The notes beneath the pieces are model-generated. The model saw only the letters and a list, made by a program, of their open reading frames with translations. It did no database searches and was not told the DNA's origin. DNA of 64,000 bases from Phytophthora colocasiae (Eukaryota; Oomycota; Peronosporomycetes; Peronosporales; Peronosporaceae), in NCBI GenBank assembly GCA_018806915.1, contig JAGKQI010000028.1:1-64000 (forward strand), given 5' to 3'. Both the position numbers and the translations under genes were made by a program. Positions within the stretch are counted from its first letter, which is position 1; every line of letters begins with the position of its first letter. This document shows positions 25,676 through 34,139 of the stretch, piece by piece.

Positions 25676-26390
25676 TGGTGGTACTTGGTGACAGAGAGCT
25701 TCTCTGTCGGACCGCTGGAAGCAGCAGTGCTAGTGAGCACTGCTGAGGTCGTTGTTCCTGCTGCAGAGGCAGCAGGTGAGGCTTGCGCGTCCGCAGTAGC
25801 GGACGGAGACGTGGGCGTTGGCGAGTCCATTGCGAAATGAACTCGGATTTCTCTCGGGAACTTGACGGTCTTGTTAAGATCTGTTGATTGACGTATCGAG
25901 ACCGATACGTCGAATCTTAACGGGGGGATGGTGTAACGGGGTTACACGTACAAGTGGTTGTACCACTTGTAACTCTAACAGTTAGGATAACTGTTAGAGG
26001 TTGGAAATGGGCCTCAGACCTTGGTGTGCTGTACACACCAAAGGATACATGGGCGAACCACATTATTGGGTGGTTCGTGTGCATTTGTGCATATTATTGA
26101 TAGAAAGTAACGGATTTCTACCAATCACTGAGCAGAGTTTCTGCCAACCACACGTTGGCAGACCCTTTTGAAATAGATAACAAACAGTTTTAGGAGGTCC
26201 ATAATTGGCTTATGCCAAATTCAATAACAGTTCTCATTTTTACGGTATTTGCAGTATTAATTTAGTTATATTTGATTTAATTATACTTATTTAAATAAGT
26301 ATACTTAAATTAAGTCTATTCTAATTGCACGCTTCCTCATACACGTAAGCGCACGTGTACGCCATCTAATAGGTCTAGGTAGACCCATTA
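25676..26390. repeat. Array of about 16 unrelated short hairpins
   Basis: About 715 bases are occupied almost end to end by short inverted repeats whose arms differ from one another. Perfect examples (arm length, loop): 25690-25708 (8, 3), 25722-25745 (10, 4), 25757-25776 (8, 4), 25788-25805 (7, 4), 25890-25911 (9, 4) nested in arms at 25873-25880 and 25914-25921, 25931-25947 (7, 3), 25949-25971 (10, 3), 25973-25999 (11, 5), 26054-26077 (8, 8), 26140-26162 (9, 5) and 26340-26359 (7, 6). Others have one mismatch or bulge (25822-25845, 26019-26044, 26098-26124, 26367-26390). It starts exactly where B' similarity ends and stops at the end of the C pol, so it may be the 3' LTR or 3' end of element C. 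Confidence 0.75.
26282..26303. repeat. 22-base perfect palindrome
   Basis: The half-site is TATACTTATTT and the second half is its exact complement, with no loop. It lies within an AT-rich part of the hairpin array. Confidence 0.85.
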
Positions 26391-28686
26391 CAGCACGTAC
26401 TGCGTGACCAGAACAGGGACGTCGTGGTAGATAGATGCGAACGGCTCCCATGAGTTCTCCTCGTCTTCAAGGCCCCGCCAGGCCACATGCAGTTGCCATT
26501 CATTGGCAGCGTTGTCAAAACGGTGGGCCACAATAGCCCGCACCCCCAAAATGATACCTTGGGTAGCGACATGCTCGCGGATCTCCGTGGTAGCCCCCAG
26601 CTCAGCATCACAGTAATGCTTGAGGCGCGAGCCATGGACCTCAAACTCATCTCCCGTGAGGAGATGACTCACGACGAACGAGTGTGAAAGCGCCTGGGCC
26701 ACACGGAAGGGTCCAACCCAGCGAACCAGCAGTTTATGCCCGCGCATGCGCGTATCCACGCGAGACCACAGCACGAAGTCTCCGACTTCAAAAAATGCAA
26801 ATCTGTCCCTTCGAGCGGGCCAGCTCATATGCCCGGCGCCGCTCCTTGCGGTCGGTCACCTCCAAATGCATGGCAGCGAGGTGCTCCCTGAGGGCATCGA
26901 GGTGCCGCGCAACAGCCGCAGAGTCGAAAGTCACCAAGCGGGTATCCCCATCAACCGGCACAGCCACCACATCCAGCATAGACGGGGCTGGTAGCCCCGT
27001 GAAAAGCTCCACCGGGGCGTGTCCTCCCAGAGAAGCCACAGCAGAATGGTTGAGGTTAGCCTGGACGAGCGGTAGGAGGTAGGGCCAGTTACGTGTATCC
27101 AAGTTCAGCTCCATTAGCATGACTCGTAGGACTTGGAGGATGTCACGGTTGACACGTTCAACCGTGCCATTTATCCAGGGTGTGTAGACCGGCACGAACT
27201 TGTGCACGGCTTTCAGACGCTCAGCTAGCTCAGCCATGACAGCAGCCTTGAAATGGCTACCGTTGTCCGACACCCACGTGGCTGGGAGCCCAAAGCGCTT
27301 GAACCAATCAAGAATGGCTTCAACAGCCGTAGCACTCGTCGCCGAGTCGGCAGCGACCAACTCACAGTAGGAGTGAGCTCGTCCTTGAGGACGAGCACAT
27401 ACCGAGCAGAGCCGTAGGATTCTCCAAGTACCAGGTAGTCCTTATGTAGACATTCATTTCGAGCACTAGCTGTCGACGTCGGGCCCCACTGTCTCTGAAC
27501 CAATTTGCCACCTTTCACGTGCTTGCAGAGTAAGCAGCCACGCAAAAACCGTGAAACGCAAGCCCTGAGGTTGCTCACAGCAAACCGCGCTTCCAGCGCA
27601 GCTGCCATCACGTCTCCACCACGGTGGCCCTGGATGCCACAGTGAGCAATGACAAATAGTCGCTGCATCATCTCACGAGCTTCACTGGGTATCCACAGCT
27701 TTCCCTCCACTCGCACTAGTCCATCAGTATCTTCTTCGGCTGGAGCTACTGCACGATAGCTGCGTTGCACGCTGCGAATAGAGTCATCTGTAGGCCACAC
27801 AAAGCCGTCGTGCTGTAGAGGACGGAGAACTGACACGTTCCTGTTGCTGCGTGTAGTGACACGCTTCGCGCATGCGGTGGTGTCAGAGACATCAGTGCCA
27901 AGTGGCACCTGAATGTATGCCGCCGATAAGTCATGCGCACGAATGCGGAAATCTTTCACTCGGAAGTCCACGTCTGTCCACCACTCATCGGAATCCCTAG
28001 CGCCGCGCTCTCCACATGCCTCCGCTTCCGAGTCTTGTACATCATCGCACAGGAGAAACACGCGCTTTGCTACACTTGCCGATCGGCTAGAAGCAAGGGT
28101 CCGCTGTCCCCAACGGGAGATCAGGTCCGCCCATACGTTCTCCTCACCGCTGATGTGCTCAATGACATACCTGACACCGACGAGTTGCAACGCCCACCGC
28201 TGTAACTTCCCTTGCAGGTGGGGCTTTACAGTCTTGTCAGGAGAGAAGATGAACACCAGATTCGCGTGGTCGCAGTATATATGGATACCTTTCTCCCGCT
28301 CCAGTAAGTAGGCAAGATCGGCGCATGCCCTGACCACGGGGTACGCCTCTTTTTCGACGATCGACCAGTTCAATTGTGCTCCCGTGAACTGTCCTCCGCG
28401 ACACACTAACAGTTGATGTGCTTGTTCCGTCACTGACACAGATTCATCCCAGTGCAACACTTGAGAGACCGACTATGGACCACCCCGTGTTTGAAGCGTC
28501 CGTGAACAGGCAAACATTGGCCTCCTGGTCCATAAAGTGCTGCTTGTTGGACGTGGCAATCAGATCCACCGCTGCTCGGAAAGCCGCAGCATCATCATTC
28601 GGCCACTCGAGATCGACACCCGTTAGCTGGCTCTTGCGCCGACCACGGCGCGCCATCACCAGCTCGAGTTTGGCCTGCAAAGGCTG
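26388..28686 (-). mobile_element. Family C retrotransposon, 3' half (left of the B insertion)
   Basis: This is the downstream half of a Gypsy-type element on the minus strand; the upstream half is at 59987-62390. Removing B (28687-59986) and one GCTG copy rejoins the reading frame exactly (R-T-I-Q then P-L-Q-A-K), which proves the two halves were one element. No LTR pair could be found for C: the sequence after pol is the hairpin array and the sequence before gag is unlike it. Confidence 0.88.
26388..28686 (-). pseudogene. Pol of family C, C-terminal half (RNase H, integrase, chromodomain)
   Basis: On the minus strand the order is: end of RT/connection (PLQAKLELVMA), RNase H (VCLFTDASNTGWS; NWSIVEKEAYPV; IHIYCDHANL), integrase zinc-binding region (AHCGIQGHRGG ... 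CLLCKH), integrase core with WVSDNGSHFKAAV (second Asp) and NGTVERVNRDIL (Glu), and the tail WVGPFRVAQ. It ends with a chromodomain (WQLHVAWRGLEDEENSWEP) and QYVL. Frameshifts lie near 28450, 27360 (between the first and second integrase Asp regions) and 26800. It has a single RNase H, unlike A and B. It is not functional. Confidence 0.88.
28683..28686. repeat. Target-site duplication of element B, left (GCTG)
   Basis: GCTG precedes the 5' LTR of B and is repeated directly after its 3' LTR at 59987-59990. Confidence 0.85.
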
Positions 28687-30010
28687 TGTGGTGAAGCGAA
28701 CGAGAATCTTTCCCGGAGAGGCGATATCAGCCACGAACCCGAATAGAGTCGGAACGGGCGACAGGGGGGACCTGTGATCCCCAGATCTGAGTCGAATCAG
28801 ACGAAGGTACGATGGGTTCCGCCGGGGAATAGGCAACAGAGACACCGGCGGAGGAGCAAGTGGAGCGGTGTTCGTGGGTGATCCGAGTCCTACAAAAACG
28901 GAGGAAGAATGGGGAGATCCAGGACGTTCTTGCGCGATCAGCGATGACGGGGTTCCAAGTGAGCACGATCGGCTCACCCCGGCGTCCCGAAGCCTTCTAA
29001 CAGCATGATCCTACCTCCCCGGGCGACGACGAAGCGGGATCACGCAGTGATCCTCTCCCGTCTAAGTACGAGATCAGCTCCGTATCAAGCTCAGCCCAGG
29101 CGCGAAGCAGACTCTTCTGGTGGCCCGATCTGGATTCGCCGAAGGATTACCAAGCGGGATCAGGCAGCGATCAAGCCCCGATTAAGTGCGAGATCAAGTC
29201 CCGATTAAGTGCGAGATCAAGTCCCGGTTAAGTGCGAGATCAAGCTTCGGTTAAGTACGAGATCAAGCTTCGGTTAAGTGCGGAATCGGCTCACGATCAG
29301 GGTTAGGGGAACCAAGCTAGGGATCAGCTGTGTAGCCAGTGTCATGTGATCGTAGGATGGATTAGTAGGCATAGGAATAACCATAAACAGACTCGAATTT
29401 GCCCTGAACCACTCAAGTGCTTTCGCTACGCCTGGAACCGGGAACTACATTGACCCTACAAGCGTCAGGAAGGTAAGGATACGTGACCTAGTATAGCGGT
29501 TAAGTCTGGATAATATATTGGCCAGCTTTGCCCTATCTAGTGAACTGTCCTTTAAGTGCATACCTCGGATCGGAAGGAGTTGGTTGTTTAGCCTGACGAT
29601 CCCGTCGAATCTCGCCCCCTCAAGACCCCCGCTAAAGGAAGCGGCAAGCAACGGAAAGGGAGGGACCAGATCCCGAGTATTGGACTATTGGAAGACCTGG
29701 ATCAAGGACCAGGCACCCGGATCAAGGCTCGAGGACTCGCCTACGACCGGGATCAAGTACCCCGAGGTGGAGTGAAGAACTTCCACGCCACCTCAAACCC
29801 CTGCGTCACGCAAGACCTTCTTCTAACCTTCAAGACATCTTCAGAAGTCACCTGGAAGAGCGTAACCCGCCTACCGACGGGTACACAAGGTGAAACTACA
29901 CACAGCTAGATCACGGATCATCGGGGGACCCCCTCCGTTAGTCGGTGTCTGGGCGCAAGTGGTAATCGGAACCTGCCTTAACGAGATTTTGGCAGATCCG
30001 CTCCACCACA
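28687..30010 (+). repeat. 5' LTR of B
   Basis: It is 1324 bases, starting TGTGGTGAAGC and ending CCACCACA. It differs from the 3' LTR by about six substitutions that I noticed, a run of five extra A's near 28890, and one fewer 23-base repeat unit (1324 against 1342 bases fully accounts for these). The internal tandem repeat is at 29169-29283. Candidate promoter sequence: GGATAATATATTGG near 29509. Confidence 0.93.
29169..29283 (+). repeat. 23-base minisatellite in the B 5' LTR (5 units)
   Basis: There are five tandem units of 23 bases beginning GATCAAG and ending TTAAGTGCGA or a variant. The 3' LTR has six units (59122-59259). Every unit begins with GATC, the word enriched across B. Confidence 0.9.
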
Positions 30011-30011
30011 A

Positions 30012-30030
30012 TGGTGCGCGTGCCCGGATC
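30012..30030 (+). other. Primer-binding site of B
   Basis: TGGTGCGCGTGCCCGGATC begins two bases after the LTR and starts with TGG, complementary to a tRNA CCA end. The implied tRNA 3' region has C61 and C62 in the T-stem position and A73 before CCA, as expected. The same 19 bases serve element A. It is not the initiator-Met type PBS common in other chromodomain Gypsy elements. It overlaps the gag start codon. Confidence 0.85.
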
Positions 30031-32218
30031 TTCTGGTGACTTCGGATATCACCGTGAGTCCCAAGAAGATGTCAAGGTAAAACAAGAACAAGGGGAAGAA
30101 GTGCCTACGAATGTTGGATCGACGGAGGCACCGATGAAAACAGAAAGATCCACGGATCAGCAGAGTTCTGGGAGGATCTCTACTGACAGGCACGAGGCAG
30201 ACCTGGATCGCAATCCAGATCTGGAAGAAAAACCTCGAACTCCTCCCAAGGCCCCTTCGAGGGCCACCGCGGATCTCGATGAGAATCGGGATCCGCACAT
30301 GAGCGATAAGGAATCAGCAAAGCTGAAACCTAATCTGCTCACCAAGTCCGCCGTTGCCCCAAGATCGACCAAGAAAAAGAAGATCAAGAGCACCCGGACG
30401 AAATTGAAAGCTCCAGACTCAGAGCCAGAAGATGTGATCAACCCAGGATCGACGATCACCAAGGACGCGATCGAGCAGGCCTATCACAGGAAGAGGCTAA
30501 GCGAGACCTTGCTTAACGATCCCGTTCTCACGATCATACAAGTCCGCCAGATCGGTAACCTCACCGGCCCAGTGTCGAAGCCCCGGACTAGCTCTGACCG
30601 CCTGAACGCGGTGAAGATCCTACTTGATCTGCTCCAAGAAGCTGGTTTGGTGGCTGGAGAGTTCGACCCAAACTCTCTATTTGACTTGGAACTGCAAGCG
30701 ATTCAATCTGCGACCCATGATCTATTCGATTCCCTCAAGATCTTGGTCGGCGAGCGCCCACTGACGCCCGATCCAGGCTATCAGACTGGATCGTCATGCT
30801 ACGCGTCAGCGACCTCGGAACCAGACTCCGATAGCCCGAGAAGGCTGCAACGCATGTCGTTAGGGCCCTCCGGCGCCAAGTTCCTGAAATCGCGTATGAA
30901 GAAACAGGATACGCGATCGGTGGCTGCGAAACTGGAGGTCAAGACGCCAGATCAGCAAGAAAATCGCCGGATCCGGACGGACCAGACCGCGCCGACGACT
31001 AATTCCACTGGATCGAGCAACAAGTTGGACGACTACTTCCAAATGGCGATGGATCGTTTCTTAAAAGAACGGAATCTCGCGACACCCCGATCGCCGATCA
31101 AAGGGGAGTTGGATGTTGAAATGGAGTCCGTCACGGCCTCGGATCCGGATGCATGGGAATACGATCCGGACGATATGGGCATACCAAGTTCCGGTGGACA
31201 GATGTCGAGCCGAGCAGCGATCGCATCCGCGGCGATCGGTCAAGGAGGATCGTCGATGATCCAGCGGGTCCGGATCTCAGCGATCTAAGATCTGAAAGAT
31301 TTTGCGGGTAAAGATCTGGACGAAGATCGCGCTCGGGCCTGGATCAGTAAGGTCAAGTCAGCGTTCCAGCGTGATCAGGCTACGGAAGAGGAAAAATGCC
31401 TCACGTTTGCAGATCTGATGGTAGGACCGGCAAAGAACTGGTACAGGCAGCTCAGTCGAACGACGAAAACCAAGTGGGCGGATCTGCTGGACAGTTTCCA
31501 GACCCAGTATTGTGGGTTGGGTATGTCGGTCGCGTGGCAATACTATCACGCTCGCAAGCGATCAGAAGAGACTCCTCTCGATTATCTCTACCGGCTCAAC
31601 GTGGCGGCTTTACGGGCTAGGCTGAAGATCAAGGATGGGAGCCCTAAGGCCCGCCGGGAACATGTAGACCACTACATCGAGACATTGGGAGATCCGGAGT
31701 TAGCTGATCGGCTGACTCTACTCCGGCTAAGTGACGTCGATGAACTGGAGGAGGTACTTTGTGCCCGGGAACGGGCGAAAAGCAGACAACGTAAGTCTGC
31801 GTTCGGATCGAAGTATCGACAAAAGGCACCAGCCAGCGCCCCGGCAGCACCCACCCGAGCGGTGGTACGAGTGATCCAAACCCAAGATCCGAGCTCGGAA
31901 TCGGAAGAAATATCCGGATCGGACGGATCCGATTCTGAAAGCGATCTCCGGAGGATATATCTTGCCGCGTCAGAAGACAAGCCGATCGGCACTGGGGGCG
32001 CTCCCCACCAACAGGATCAGTCGCGATCACACACGAATGCGCAAGATCGAGGCCGGATCACGGATCGCGGGGGATCAGATCGCGATCGAGGTCGCTGTTC
32101 GCACTGCGGATCGCGGAAGCACACGGATCTGGATTGCTGGAGACGTCTAACCTGTGATAAGTGCGGGAAGAGGGGCCACCCAACGGATCGCTGTCTGTAC
32201 ACATGCCGTGGTTGTGGG

Positions 32219-32222
32219 GAGA
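32219..32222. repeat. Target-site duplication of element A, left (GAGA)
   Basis: GAGA directly before the A LTR is repeated at 49711-49714 after the other LTR. Removing A plus one copy restores the B gag frame (CRGCGE then IHEAGEC). Confidence 0.92.
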
Positions 32223-32714
32223 TGTCGCGAAGTCGGTGCAACTTTTACCGCGGTGCAGGGGCGTACAGTGAACCTGGAAGTGTGACTACCGGTAGTTGTA
32301 CCAGAGTCGCACAGCAAGGTGGGCGTGTGTTACCTTGTGCTGTCCTCGTAGGTTCGTTGTCTTGGTAATGAGACCCTCGCCGGGGTCTTGAGAGTGTTGA
32401 TGTGAGAGTGAGGGTTCCTTGCGTAGACCGTCGGATGTCCTTCTGATCCTCACAGGAGCGCTTGAGAGTCGAACGTTTTCCGGTGAACACTTGTGTACAC
32501 CAGAGATTTCTGAAAACAAAAGAGAAAATTAATACAATGGAAGTCCTATCACTAAACTTCCGAGATAACCGCAATATAGAGTTCCGATATACAAATATGT
32601 AGCTGCTCTTATTCTTTCCTGGCCCTTGAGCAGTGGGCTAGTTCTCCAGGTCAACTAGGGAAATGTTCACCAGACACCTGGTCTGTCTGGTATTCCCGTA
32701 ACTTTCGCGCACCA

Positions 32715-32733
32715 CCCTCTAATATATAGAGGG
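32715..32733 (-). promoter_or_regulatory. TATA element inside an inverted repeat (A LTR, sense direction)
   Basis: Arms CCCTCTA and TAGAGGG enclose ATATA, giving a TATA-like core in a perfect 7-bp inverted repeat. It is conserved in the other A LTRs (48340-48358 and 23953-23971). Its position in the LTR suits the genomic-RNA promoter; use is inferred. Confidence 0.5.
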
Positions 32734-33249
32734 AAAATAAACCAATACACTATCAGTTATATAACAGTCTACCGAGCGTCTTGAGAGCGACTGTCTAGCT
32801 CCCAAAACCTGTCCAAACGTACAATATGAAATGGGCTACCGCTAGAGACAAGACAAACGACCCAACTAGTAAATGGAATAGGTGGGTCCTCTCAGGTCTC
32901 TACGTTACGCTTATCTCCACCTAAAGGGGCTTGATAGGTGAGAGATCACACAACTCAAAGCTTTGTTGTGGCCTAATACTTACAGGAAGCAGCAGGCAGA
33001 TAGACTTGTTTGTGACAAGGTAAATTGAACTCTGGTTATCTATCTCGTATCTCTCTGTCTTCTATCTTCCATATTCTCATATACACTTGGTCTCAGTATA
33101 ACTCAGGAATCTTCACTTGGGCTCACTATGGTAGTCGATGCTGCAGATCTTGTCGAGTCGACACTTAATGATGTCATTACAGGGATGAGCGGGTTGCGTT
33201 TCACTTGATTGCGTGAGGTTGTGTTGGGTACACTTGATTTCAGTATGGG

Positions 33250-33565
33250 GTGGACTTCAGAGTGTCAGAGTCTGGTATCCTGTTCATCAGGGTCTGGAAT
33301 CATGTGCGTCGGAGACATGTTCATCGGAACCATGTACTCCGGAATCATGTACATCAGAGTCATAAATACCAGAGCCGTGACACTTGGGTCTGTTCATCGG
33401 AGTCTTGTACGTCGGAGTCTGTTCATCGGAAACTGGTAAATGTCTGGAATATTGCTTGTATAAGCCGGACACATCAGACTTGTTCACCAGAATCATGTTC
33501 ATCAGACTCATGTACATCGGACTTCATGTACGTCGGACTCATGTACGTCAGACTTCATGGTGTGA
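33250..33565. repeat. 15-base degenerate word array in the A LTR
   Basis: Roughly 15-base units of the type TGTACATCGGAGTCA or TGTTCATCGGAACCA repeat across about 300 bases, with one exact TGTTCACCAGA at 33481. The same array is in the other LTR (48876-49191) and in A' and A''. Because 15 is divisible by three, several frames stay open across it and yield spurious ORFs on both strands. Confidence 0.85.
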
Positions 33566-33928
33566 TATCAGAGTTTCCATACGTGATACCAGAAATCCAT
33601 GAATGTTTTTAAGGTGCGGAGCACGTATGCTACAACGCACGAAGTCCAATTTGGGATATGCGCGGGGTGCGCTACGTCCGGTGCGCGATACTTGGTATCT
33701 TGTGGGTATAACTGTATTCCTTGAACCATCATCGTCACACAGGACGGCAACGGGATGAGGTCTCTCAGAGATACATTCTTCTGAGAGACTTTCTGCCAAC
33801 CTTTAGGCACTCATCGTCGGGGAAAGTCCGGTGATCAGACTGAGTGTTGTTGTCTCTCGGAGTTTGTGCACTTTTCCGAGGAACACTTCTGATCTCTTGG
33901 GCCCCTTTGCAGTACAGGTGAAGGTTAA

Positions 33929-33965
33929 TATATAAAGCAGTTTTCTTCCACAGACCCATCATATT
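33929..33965 (+). promoter_or_regulatory. Candidate core promoter of the antisense ORF
   Basis: TATATAAAG at 33929-33937 is followed about 30 bases later by TCATATT (33959-33965), which resembles an initiator. The pair lies in the LTR about 175 bases upstream of the antisense-ORF ATG and points toward it. The identical copy in the 5' LTR (49555-49591) would fire outward into B pol. Confidence 0.45.
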
Positions 33966-34084
33966 GTCACACGGGACATAACCTCGTCCCACATCTCCCT
34001 TTCTCCCACAATCCAGTATATGTCCAATCACATCACAGCGAAACTTCCATATCCACTCGAAAAATCGTAATTAGCAACGTGTCA

Positions 34085-34100
34085 ACCGCCCCTCCTGGTC
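34085..34100 (-). other. Polypurine tract of A
   Basis: On the minus strand GACCAGGAGGGGCGGT abuts the 3' LTR start TGACACG. The same tract is seen in A' and A''. Confidence 0.75.
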
Positions 34101-34139
34101 ATAATTCGTCAGTGCGGAACTTTCTCCAAACTGAGCATC

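Larger units (their letters stand above)
30011..32222 (+). pseudogene. Gag of B, N-terminal 737 codons (split by A; one nonsense codon)
   Basis: The frame opens with ATG at 30011, the base after the LTR, and runs to 32222, where element A is inserted. It resumes at 49715. A TAA at 31286-31288 interrupts it; the frame is otherwise open. Residues 1-420 are charged and probably disordered, with Lys-rich KKKKIKSTRTKLK. The retrotransposon-gag domain follows (DLKDFAGKDLDEDRARAW, GPAKNWYRQL, TPLDYLYRLN). A Ser/Asp-rich segment then leads to the zinc knuckles CSHCGSRKHTDLDC and CDKCGKRGHPTDRC. Gag would package element RNA. The nonsense codon removes the gag domain and knuckles. Confidence 0.9.
32223..34084 (-). 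repeat. 3' LTR of A
   Basis: It runs from TGTCGCGAAG to ACGTGTCA and matches 47849-49710 almost perfectly. On the minus (sense) strand a TATA element lies in the inverted repeat CCCTCTA/TAGAGGG (32715-32733). On the plus strand a second TATA (33929-33937) points at the antisense ORF. Differences from the other LTR include positions near 32590, 32626, 32640 and 32911. Confidence 0.95.

Noticed and set aside
25609..25830. Minus-strand ORF beginning MDSPTPTSPSATADAQ as a Gag start
   Set aside because: It overlaps the junction between B' and the hairpin array; its Ala/Ser/Thr composition follows from the hairpin arms, and no gag domain follows.
29169..29283. CRISPR-like regular repeats in the B LTR
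   Set aside because: Units are head-to-tail with no spacers, lie in an LTR of a eukaryotic retrotransposon, and are an ordinary minisatellite.
31418..32368. Plus-strand ORF crossing from B gag into the A LTR as a fusion gene
   Set aside because: The last 49 codons are LTR sequence read through the insertion junction; the real gag continues at 49715.
32460..33000. A possible intron in the A LTR (GTAAGTATT donor and TTTTGTTTTCAG acceptor)
   Set aside because: The donor lies upstream of the TATA candidate, so it would not be in the normal transcript; no supporting frame.
33209..33612. Several ORFs on both strands across the A LTR
   Set aside because: They arise from the 15-base repeat, whose period keeps frames open; peptides are repeats of the same short words and are not conserved in A' and A''.
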